Assembly (NCBI GenBank): GCA_017937385.1
Contig: JAGBDR010000083.1
Coordinates: 1 to 64,000, forward strand
From: Parabacteroides sp.
Lineage (GTDB): Bacteria > Bacteroidota > Bacteroidia > Bacteroidales > Tannerellaceae
Direction: 5' to 3'
Length of the DNA stretch: 64,000 bases
Made by a program: the position numbers and the translations under genes. This document shows positions 43,488-49,758 of this stretch, one piece after another; within the stretch, counting starts at the first letter, position 1, and each line of letters begins with the position of its first letter. The notes beneath the pieces were generated by a model. That model did no database searches and was not told where the DNA came from. It saw nothing but the letters and a program-made list of their open reading frames with translations.

Positions 43488-43530
43488 GTAAATTTTTTGT
43501 ATTGCGTGAAAAAGGATTAAATAAGCTTCG

Positions 43531-43538
43531 TATATTTG
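43531..43538 (+). promoter_or_regulatory. -7 box (TATATTTG) for the PUL 2 sigma gene
   Basis: TATATTTG lies 33 bases before the ATG at 43572, back to back with the PUL 1 sigma promoter. Its -33 element is not clear. Confidence 0.6.
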
Positions 43539-43571
43539 CAACTTAATTGAAAAAAGAATGTCAGTATCCGG

Positions 43572-44123
43572 ATGCATACGAACAGTGATGACATATTATT
43601 GCTGAAATTGATTAAACAAGGAGACCAGGTCGCTTTTCGGCATTTGTTTTATCAATATGCGGATTCTTTGGCACGTTTTATTACTTTTTATATCCATGAC
43701 CGGGAAAAATCGCAGGACTTGGTGTTGGATATCTTTACCTATATATGGGAAAACAGGCAAAACTTCGAGATAAAACTGACTTTAAAGGCCTATTTGTTCC
43801 AGGCGGCACGCAACAAATCTTTTACTTATATCCGGGACAAGAAAATCTCGATCTATCTGGAAGAGATGGAGGGACTGGAGGTTGTGCAGAACTATGATTC
43901 GGAGTTGGAGTTGCAGGAACTTCATCATCTGATCGAGGAGGCGGTGTCGCTTTTGCCTTCCAAATGCCGCGAGATATTCCGGAAAAGCCGTGAGGAGAAC
44001 TTGACCAATAAAGAAATAGCCGAGCAACTCCATATTTCAGAGAAGACGGTAGAAGGACAGATCACGATTGCTTTGAAGAAAATCAGGCTTCATTTGGGCG
44101 ACTCTTATTCTTATTTGTGGTAA
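43572..44123 (+). CDS. ECF sigma-70 factor of PUL 2
   Basis: A 183-residue ECF sigma factor: region 2 FRHLFYQYADSLARFITFYIHDREKSQDLVLDIFTYIWENR, region 4 LLPSKCREIFRKSREENLTNKEIAEQLHISEKTVEGQITIALKKIR. It is a separate paralogue from the PUL 1 sigma, with which it shares the family pattern but not a near-identical sequence. Its FecR partner is at 48667, about 4.5 kb away: two genes of the cluster and a mobile insertion lie in between. Confidence 0.93.
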   Translation: MHTNSDDILLLKLIKQGDQVAFRHLFYQYADSLARFITFYIHDREKSQDLVLDIFTYIWENRQNFEIKLTLKAYLFQAARNKSFTYIRDKKISIYLEEMEGLEVVQNYDSELELQELHHLIEEAVSLLPSKCREIFRKSREENLTNKEIAEQLHISEKTVEGQITIALKKIRLHLGDSYSYLW

Positions 44124-44204
44124 AAAGGCTCGAACACGCGTGGTGTTGCTTCGGGCAAGCCCTGGTTTACTTCGTTATTTTTATGACATCTTGTTGCTTT
44201 TATG

Positions 44205-44212
44205 TACCTTTG
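44205..44212 (+). promoter_or_regulatory. -7 box (TACCTTTG) facing the Abi gene
   Basis: TACCTTTG on the plus strand, about 90 bases before the Abi ATG. A mirror-image TACCTTTG on the minus strand is at 44288-44295, so two -7 boxes face each other across the RNA gene. Confidence 0.55.
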
Positions 44213-44223
44213 CAAGCGGACAT

Positions 44224-44282
44224 AAAAAAACCCGGATTCATCACCAGTAACTGAAAGCTGGGAGAGGAACGCCCGGGACTGC
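44224..44282 (-). ncRNA. Candidate abiF RNA: short structured RNA next to the Abi gene
   Basis: The minus strand has a -7 box (TACCTTTG, 44288-44295) with a TTG at about 17 bases further upstream (44313-44315), and ends in a stem followed by seven T (A-run 44224-44230 on the plus strand). In the roughly 59-base transcript, CCCGG (44273-44277 on the plus strand as CCGGG) pairs with the terminal CCGGG, and CCAG pairs with CTGG inside. Conserved RNAs named abiF RNA are known next to Abi genes (Weinberg and colleagues, 2017 comparative survey); this is a candidate by position and layout, not by a covariance search. Transcribed divergently from the Abi gene. Confidence 0.65.
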
Positions 44283-44298
44283 GGTACAAAGGTACAAA
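44283..44298 (+). repeat. GGTACAAA direct repeat before the Abi gene
   Basis: GGTACAAA occurs twice in tandem (44283-44290 and 44291-44298). The second copy includes the minus-strand -7 box of the RNA gene; GTACCTTTG (44204-44212) and CAAAGGTAC (44287-44295) form an inverted repeat enclosing the RNA gene. Confidence 0.6.
44288..44295 (-). promoter_or_regulatory. -7 box (TACCTTTG) of the abiF-type RNA
   Basis: The minus strand reads TACCTTTG 6 bases before the start of the predicted RNA. It lies within the direct repeat upstream of the Abi ATG (44302). Confidence 0.6.
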
Positions 44299-44301
44299 AA
44301 T

Positions 44302-44964
44302 ATGGAATATAACAAGGCATTTCTTGAAAAAGTTTTTTCCAGCAAGCGCATGGAAAGGTATTTCAGCCTCTACCCGGATGATGAAGCACGTGCCATCCGG
44401 CATTATCAGTGCAACCTGCAACTGGCGGAGGCATTCTATGTCAGCTTGTCGGTATTCGAGGTTACATTGCGCAATGCCTTGTGCCGTGAGTTGGAGACCA
44501 TGACCGGGCGAAAGGACTGGTACGCCACATTCCCCACTACTCCCGGACTTGCCAAACTGAACCGCTATATATCACAGGCAAACAGGCAGATAGCCGGGCG
44601 GCACGAAAGCATTACGCCGTCAAAGGTCGTTGCCGAACTGACTTTGGGCTTTTGGGTGGCATTACTGAACAGTGAATATGAACGCTTGCTTTGGAAAGAC
44701 TTGCGCTGTGCTTTCCCATTCATGCCCAAACGGAAGAGGCAGCGTAAAAATGTATCTGCGCCGCTGAACACTTTCCGCACATTCCGCAACCGGGTGTTCC
44801 ACAATGAATCCATTTGCTGGAATCTGTGCCGTGTAGAGGAAATTCATCAGGAAATGATTACCGTGATGGGATGGATGAACAAGGATGTCCCCGGCTGGCT
44901 GCAACAGACTGACCGATTCGATGCCGTATGTCGCCAAATCAGAGAAACCATGCAGTGGGAATAA
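44302..44964 (+). CDS. Abi-family (HEPN) protein, probable abortive-infection toxin
   Basis: A 220-residue all-helical protein of the Abi/AbiF-type group. The HEPN ribonuclease motif RX4H is present near the C-terminus (Arg162-NRVF-His167 in TFRNRVFHNES), preceded by the family segments HYQCNLQLAEAFYVSLSVFEVTLRNAL and PSKVVAELTLGFWVALLNSEYERLLW. HEPN Abi proteins are RNA-cleaving toxins that stop growth upon phage infection; AbiF-type proteins are related to the ancestor of Cas13 according to recent work that I recall (Zilberzwige-Tal and colleagues) and are held in check by a non-coding RNA. The ATG at 44302 has no strong Shine-Dalgarno site. The gene sits between a sigma factor and unrelated PUL genes, beside a relaxase fragment, so it is a mobile defence cargo. 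Confidence 0.82.
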   Translation: MEYNKAFLEKVFSSKRMERYFSLYPDDEARAIRHYQCNLQLAEAFYVSLSVFEVTLRNALCRELETMTGRKDWYATFPTTPGLAKLNRYISQANRQIAGRHESITPSKVVAELTLGFWVALLNSEYERLLWKDLRCAFPFMPKRKRQRKNVSAPLNTFRTFRNRVFHNESICWNLCRVEEIHQEMITVMGWMNKDVPGWLQQTDRFDAVCRQIRETMQWE

Positions 44965-44980
44965 GCGGCATTTCTACAAT

Positions 44981-45220
44981 TTATTTGTTTCGATTTCTGG
45001 ATTCCTTTCTAACGGCTTTGACCTGTTCTCTGAATATGGTCAAAGTCGAATCTGTACCGACTGTCTCCGTTAGTTTTTCGTAAGCCCCGATGCCTTGTTT
45101 TGCCAGCCTGTCGCACAAATCCGACCTGTTGTTACAACGGGGCAATGCCGTTTTAATAGCATCATATATTTGGTATTTCACCTTATCCTTTCCACGCAGA
45201 CGGTCACGTTTCACGTTCAT
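44981..45220 (-). pseudogene. Fragment of a mobilization relaxase (MobB-type), C-terminal part
   Basis: A 79-residue frame on the minus strand reads RLRGKDKVKYQIYDAIKTALPRCNNRSDLCDRLAKQGIG, which matches the region of Bacteroidota relaxases where DNA-cleaving protein sequences continue into ...KQGI and beyond. The N-terminal nuclease part is missing and the C-terminal part diverges after GIGAYEKL, so it is a decayed or truncated remnant. It supports a past integration of a mobilizable element at this site. Confidence 0.55.
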
Positions 45221-45299
45221 CTTGCCCTTGGAGAAAATGCTTCAATATTAATTATAAAATATCGTAATATTACTTAGTATAGAAAAAATCTGAACCGTT

Positions 45300-45330
45300 T
45301 TTTAGGGGAAGAAAGGGTTTTTTGAGTCTC
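45300..45330 (+). promoter_or_regulatory. PUL 2 conserved leader element, copy 1 (TTTTAGGGG ... GAGTCTC)
   Basis: TTTTAGGGG at 45300-45308 and GAGTCTC at 45324-45330, with the same 31-base span as the copy at 48626-48656. It precedes the membrane protein gene at 45394. Confidence 0.6.
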
Positions 45331-45343
45331 CTTTTATTATAGG

Positions 45344-45397
45344 ATGGCGCAGAAGATGGATTCTTGGCTACATATAAATATAAGTATAAGGCGATGA
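45344..45397 (+). CDS. 17-codon leader ORF coupled to the membrane protein gene
   Basis: ATG at 45344 gives MAQKMDSWLHINISIRR, ending in TGA at 45395-45397 that overlaps the ATG of the next gene (ATGA). The overlap suggests translational coupling. It begins 13 bases after the GAGTCTC of the leader element. Whether it is a real peptide is not known. Confidence 0.35.
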   Translation: MAQKMDSWLHINISIRR

Positions 45398-47136
45398 AAG
45401 CTAAATCATTTCTTTTCTGGGGAATTGTCTGTTGTTGCTTGCTGGGCTTTTTACAAGTACGGTATAGGTTTTATTTTTATTATGTCGAGCAGTTACAGCT
45501 TTTCCCTTTCACGTGGGACTATTGTTTGGAAACGTGCCGCCAGCCGGGTGGACTGGCTTGCTGGTTGGCTGGTTTCCTGTTGCAGTTCTATCATTTTCCT
45601 GGGGGCGGCGCATTGGTTTCGACCGGTTTGTTGCTTGTTGCCGGTGTCTTTATGCAACGGATTTGCCGGCAAACGGCGTCGCCTGCCTACTGCTTTTTGC
45701 CGGCCCTTTTGCCGGTTTTAGCTTTATTCCCTTTACATTTAGATGTGAATTACCGGTTGCAGGGAACAGTCGCCTTTTGCTTGATGTCGGGGGCCTTCCT
45801 ATTGTATACCCGTGTGCCGGCACCGAGGTGGCGGATGGTGGCAGGCTGGGTGTCGGTACCGGTGTTGTTCGGTTTGGCAGGGCCGGTAGCGGCGTTGTTT
45901 GCCGGTGGTGTCGTGGTGCGGGAAGTGTTGCTGCGCGAAAAGGGGTGGCAAGGTTGCTTGTTGTTGCCGATCGAAATGGTCTTGATACTTTACTTTTCTT
46001 TCCGCTTTTCCTGGCAACCGGAATATCGGATGGTAGTTTTGCCTGATTTTTATTACGAACCTTTATTGAAGTCAAGTAAAATTTATTGGGCTTGGGGTGC
46101 TTTCCTTTGTAGTATCTTATCGGCTTGTTTGCCAGCCATGAGAAAGGATAAAAGGGTGTCGGAACGAGTTGGTTTCGGGTTGGTCGTGGCTTCGCTTTTG
46201 CCTTTGTTCGCCTTTTTAGTGTGGATGAAAAACCAGGAGAACGGTGTTTGGATGAAGAATATGGAGTTGGACTATTATGCGCGAGGAGAACAATGGGACA
46301 AGATGATTGCCGGATATACGGCAAACTCGGATATACGGGCTTTGAACTGGTTGAACTTGGCGTTGGCTTGCCGGGGTGAGCTGGGAGATAAGATGTTTCA
46401 TTATCCGCAACGTGGCAAAAACGGCTTGTTACCCGAATGGGACAGTACGGTCCCAGGGGCGATCGTCTTGTCGGAGATCTGTTACCAGATGGGCGATCTC
46501 TCTTCTGCCCAGAAGTTCGCATTTGAAGGATATGTTTCTTCTGTAGATGGAAACCCGCGCCTTTTACAACGTTTGATACAGACGAATATCCTGACCGGAG
46601 CATACGCGGTAGCGGAAAAATACATCCGGATATTGGAACAGACTTTGTTTTACCGGCAATGGGCTACGGAGTGGCGTAAATATTTGTATCGGGACGATCG
46701 GGTAGAACAGGAGCCGTCGTTGGGTGGAAAAAGACGAGCGTGGAGCAAAGGCGGGCTGTATGCTGTGTATCCGGATTTGCTGAAAGTCTGGGAACAATTG
46801 GCGGTGAACAATCCCGCTTGTCCCGTCGCTTTTCAGTATCTGTCCGGCTATCATTTGCTATGCAGGAGCTTGAACCGCTTTGACGAGTTGCATCAGAAGT
46901 ATTACCATACGAAAGTGTGGTCCTCTCTTTCCGTCCATCAACAGGAAGCCGTGGTTGCGCTCTATCAGAAGACTCCCCGGGTATGGCCCGGTAAAGGGGT
47001 CGGCATGAAAGTCGAACAGCGTTACGGGGCGTTCGATCAGGATATGAATACGAAGCATGGCTATGTCAACTTTCGGGATGTCATGTCGGATGCGTATGGA
47101 GATACTTATTGGTTTTATTTATTGTTTAAGAAATAG
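45394..47136 (+). CDS. Polytopic membrane protein of the DUF6057 type, PUL 2
   Basis: A 580-residue membrane protein. The first 290 residues hold about nine hydrophobic segments (FLFWGIVCCCLLGFLQV, ALVSTGLLLVAGVFMQ, CFLPALLPVLALFPLHL, VPVLFGLAGPVAALFAGGVVV, CLLLPIEMVLILYFSF, WGAFLCSILSACLP, GLVVASLLPLFAFLVW); the rest is a soluble helical region, possibly TPR-like (WDKMIAGYTANSDIRALNWLNLALAC). I believe this family is DUF6057, found with TolB-like partners in Bacteroidota PULs, but that is from memory. The TTG-type frame extends to 45364; ATG 45394 begins the hydrophobic start. It ends nine bases before the next gene. Confidence 0.75.
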   Translation: MKAKSFLFWGIVCCCLLGFLQVRYRFYFYYVEQLQLFPFTWDYCLETCRQPGGLACWLAGFLLQFYHFPGGGALVSTGLLLVAGVFMQRICRQTASPAYCFLPALLPVLALFPLHLDVNYRLQGTVAFCLMSGAFLLYTRVPAPRWRMVAGWVSVPVLFGLAGPVAALFAGGVVVREVLLREKGWQGCLLLPIEMVLILYFSFRFSWQPEYRMVVLPDFYYEPLLKSSKIYWAWGAFLCSILSACLPAMRKDKRVSERVGFGLVVASLLPLFAFLVWMKNQENGVWMKNMELDYYARGEQWDKMIAGYTANSDIRALNWLNLALACRGELGDKMFHYPQRGKNGLLPEWDSTVPGAIVLSEICYQMGDLSSAQKFAFEGYVSSVDGNPRLLQRLIQTNILTGAYAVAEKYIRILEQTLFYRQWATEWRKYLYRDDRVEQEPSLGGKRRAWSKGGLYAVYPDLLKVWEQLAVNNPACPVAFQYLSGYHLLCRSLNRFDELHQKYYHTKVWSSLSVHQQEAVVALYQKTPRVWPGKGVGMKVEQRYGAFDQDMNTKHGYVNFRDVMSDAYGDTYWFYLLFKK

Positions 47137-47145
47137 AGATACGGG

Positions 47146-48588
47146 ATGAAATGGTTGTTTTGTTTTGGGATGGCGGCACTCCTTTTTTGTGCTTGCTCGG
47201 AAGATTGGGAAAAGGGAAAACGGTTGGAAAGCACACCGGCTTTGTTTCCCGATTATGCGGAGACGACTGTTCCTTATAATATAGCTCCGTTGAACTTCTC
47301 GGTCTGTTCGGACGGATGCCGGGTGTCGGTCTTGTTGGAATCCGGAAATGTAAGCTTCAAGGTGGAAGCTCCCGACGGGAATGTTCGGATTCCGGAAAGA
47401 AAGTGGAAGAAACTTTTGCAGGAGGCGAGAGGTGATTCCGTTCGGATCACCGTGGCATGCAAAAAGGATGGTGGATGGGAAATCTGGCAACCGATATTCT
47501 TGTCTGTGGCGGCGGAACCGGTCGATCCGTATCTGGTGTATCGTCTGATCGAGCCCGGCTATTCCCTGTGGAACAAGATGGGAATTTACCAGCGCGATTT
47601 GACCTCTTTTGAAGAGACGGCCGTTTATGAGAACAAGATGACGGATTATAACTGTGTGAATTGCCATTCTTTCTGTAACTATGATCCGGACAAGATGCTC
47701 TTTCATCTACGTGCCAAATTGGCCGGTACCGTTCGGATCGATGGAAATACCCTTGAATTGTTGGACACGAAAACCGATCGGACGATATCGACCTTTACCT
47801 ATCCCTATTGGCATCCATCAGGCCGTTACGTCGCTTTTTCCACCAATAAGACGACGCAACAGCTACATCCACTCCAGCGAACCGAGGTCTATGATACGGC
47901 ATCGGATGTGATTGTTTACGATGTGGAGCGGCATACGGTCTTGTCTGTTCCCGAAATCACTTCACAAGCAAGTTTTGAAACGTTTCCTTCTTTTTCTCCG
48001 GATGGGAAAAGCTTGTACTATTGTTCCGCTCCGGCTTGTCAGATGCCGGATTCCATTGAAAGTTTGGCTTATAGCCTGTGCCGTATCCCGTTTGATCCTG
48101 CATCCGGAACGTTCGGTTCGCAGGTAGATACCTTGTTGGATGCCCGTATGAGCGGGAAGAGCGTTTCTTTCCCACGGATCTCTCCGGATGGGCGTTTCAT
48201 ACTTTGTACCTTGTCTGATTATGGTACGTTCCCGATTTGGCATAAAGAGGCCGACCTGTATATGATCGACTTGAAGTCCGGAACCGGTACTTATCCGGAA
48301 ACACTTAACAGCGACGATACGGAAAGTTACCATTCGTGGTCGTCCAACGGACGATGGATCGTGTTCAGCAGCCGGCGGCTGGATGGGTTGTACACGCGCC
48401 CTTTCCTGGCATATATAGGAAAAGATGGCAAACCCGGAAAACCGTTCTTGTTGCCTCAGGAAAAAGCGGGTTATTATGACCGTCTGATGAAATCGTATAA
48501 CATCCCTGAATTTGTCACCGGAAAAGTAACAAACCGTTCTTACGTGATTCGCCGTTTGGCAGAACAGGGAGGAAAACCGGTTTCTTAA
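47146..48588 (+). CDS. TolB-like beta-propeller lipoprotein with CXXCH motif
   Basis: A 480-residue exported lipoprotein (MKWLFCFGMAALLFCACSEDW, lipobox Cys17). It has WD40/PD40-type blades: YPYWHPSGRYVAFSTNK, FPSFSPDGKSLYYCS, FPRISPDGRFILCTL, YHSWSSNGRWIVFSSRR. One CXXCH motif, Cys170-V-N-Cys173-His174 (YNCVNCHSFCNYDPDKM), could attach haem c, which is why such proteins are often labelled cytochrome c-related; no known electron partner is nearby. It is probably a periplasmic partner of the membrane protein before it. It lies between the PUL 2 sigma and anti-sigma genes. Confidence 0.78.
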   Translation: MKWLFCFGMAALLFCACSEDWEKGKRLESTPALFPDYAETTVPYNIAPLNFSVCSDGCRVSVLLESGNVSFKVEAPDGNVRIPERKWKKLLQEARGDSVRITVACKKDGGWEIWQPIFLSVAAEPVDPYLVYRLIEPGYSLWNKMGIYQRDLTSFEETAVYENKMTDYNCVNCHSFCNYDPDKMLFHLRAKLAGTVRIDGNTLELLDTKTDRTISTFTYPYWHPSGRYVAFSTNKTTQQLHPLQRTEVYDTASDVIVYDVERHTVLSVPEITSQASFETFPSFSPDGKSLYYCSAPACQMPDSIESLAYSLCRIPFDPASGTFGSQVDTLLDARMSGKSVSFPRISPDGRFILCTLSDYGTFPIWHKEADLYMIDLKSGTGTYPETLNSDDTESYHSWSSNGRWIVFSSRRLDGLYTRPFLAYIGKDGKPGKPFLLPQEKAGYYDRLMKSYNIPEFVTGKVTNRSYVIRRLAEQGGKPVS

Positions 48589-48625
48589 AAAAATAGAGAA
48601 AAAAAGTAGAAAAAAAACGCTTTCC

Positions 48626-48656
48626 TTTTAGGGGATACCTCTCTCTTTTGAGTCTC
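48626..48656 (+). promoter_or_regulatory. PUL 2 conserved leader element, copy 2, ahead of fecR
   Basis: TTTTAGGGGA (48626-48635), fourteen variable bases, then GAGTCTC (48650-48656), the same spacing as copy 1 at 45300. It precedes the FecR ATG by ten bases. Confidence 0.65.
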
Positions 48657-48666
48657 ACGTTTCATA

Positions 48667-49662
48667 ATGACAGAAAGAGACGATCATATACCGTGGAAAG
48701 CGATTATCCGGAAATTCAAATATGAAATTTCGGAAGAGGAGCAGGCTGAACTGGATGTTTGGCTTGCCGATGCGAATAATCATGCCCGGTTCCGGTCTTG
48801 GCAGTCCCTTTGGTTGTCCATCGTAAAAGACAATATGGAATATGTTTCCAATGTCGATGCGCTGTGGAAAAGGATGGAAGAACGCATTCGGAAGATGGAA
48901 CCGAAGATGATCCAGTTTTCTCTGTCATCTTTTCGTTTGTATACAGCCATGGTTGCGGCTTTGTTCCTGTTCCTGTTCTCGTTTGCCGGTTATATGACAA
49001 CTGAGTGGTACGAGGCAAGCCATGCTGTGTTGGCTTATTCTTCGTTGAATGGAAAATCCCAGATACGTCTGCCGGACAATACGATCGTTTGGTTGAATGC
49101 CGAGTCGACGTTGGAGTATTCGGTTTCCCGTTGGACGAAAGAGCGTAACGTTCGTTTGAACGGAGAGGCCTATTTTGAGGTGGCAAAAGATCCGGACCAT
49201 CTTTTTGTGGTGGAGGGAGGCGGTGTGGTCGTGAAAGTACATGGAACGGTTTTTAACATGGAAGCGCGGGAAAAGCAGGATCATGTGGATGTCAGCCTGT
49301 TGTCCGGATCGGTTGTTGTAGAGAATTCCGGAGTGTTGGAAAATCTCAAACCAGGCGAAACGGCCGTTTGCAAGAAAAACATCCCCAAGATAGAAAAGAA
49401 GACCACGGATGTTTCGGTTTCTTGCCTTTGGGCCAAAGATGCTTTACGTTTCGAGAAAAAGACGATTGATGAACTGGCCGGCTATCTGTCGGAATGGTAT
49501 GGGGTGGAGATCCAATTGGACCCGCTGTTACCGACCGATCAAGCCTATACTTTTACCATCAAACATGAACCGTTGGAGGAAGTACTGGGGTTGATTGCAA
49601 AGATTACTCCTATAGAATATGTCTTTAATGAAGATAATACAGTGAGAATAACAAAAAAGTAG
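48667..49662 (+). CDS. FecR-type anti-sigma factor (PUL 2)
   Basis: A 331-residue inner-membrane anti-sigma factor: N-terminal cytoplasmic part (IRKFKYEISEEEQAELDVWLADANNHARF), a single membrane helix (LYTAMVAALFLFLFSFAGYM), periplasmic FecR domain (SQIRLPDNTIVWLNAESTLEYS, RNVRLNGEAYFEVAKDPDHLFVV, VSLLSGSVVVENS) and a DUF4974 tail (ELAGYLSEWYGVEIQLDPLL). It regulates the ECF sigma at 43572 in response to the SusC STN domain. A 96-base gap separates it from susC and contains the micro-ORF. Confidence 0.93.
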   Translation: MTERDDHIPWKAIIRKFKYEISEEEQAELDVWLADANNHARFRSWQSLWLSIVKDNMEYVSNVDALWKRMEERIRKMEPKMIQFSLSSFRLYTAMVAALFLFLFSFAGYMTTEWYEASHAVLAYSSLNGKSQIRLPDNTIVWLNAESTLEYSVSRWTKERNVRLNGEAYFEVAKDPDHLFVVEGGGVVVKVHGTVFNMEAREKQDHVDVSLLSGSVVVENSGVLENLKPGETAVCKKNIPKIEKKTTDVSVSCLWAKDALRFEKKTIDELAGYLSEWYGVEIQLDPLLPTDQAYTFTIKHEPLEEVLGLIAKITPIEYVFNEDNTVRITKK

Positions 49663-49664
49663 TA

Positions 49665-49731
49665 ACAATTAAATCAGGATGCCTATGGAACACACGTAAA
49701 AAGTAATTTGAATTTGTGACAATTAAATCAG
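49665..49731 (+). repeat. Direct repeat ACAATTAAATCAG flanking the micro-ORF
   Basis: ACAATTAAATCAG occurs at 49665-49677 and 49719-49731, on either side of the micro-ORF. It may be a binding site for a regulator or a relic of duplication. Confidence 0.5.
49679..49699 (+). CDS. Six-codon micro-ORF MPMEHT between fecR and susC (PUL 2)
   Basis: ATG CCT ATG GAA CAC ACG TAA, the counterpart of MPMETHL at 41020-41043 in PUL 1. It starts 17 bases after the fecR stop and ends about 60 bases before susC. Confidence 0.5.
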   Translation: MPMEHT

Positions 49732-49758
49732 TAAGTAGTAATTTTTTAAATCTTGAAA

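Noticed and set aside
44124-44204. Integration site next to a tRNA for the Abi element
   Set aside because: No tRNA gene or target duplication could be seen on either side of the insert; elsewhere in the window I also found no tRNA or rRNA gene.
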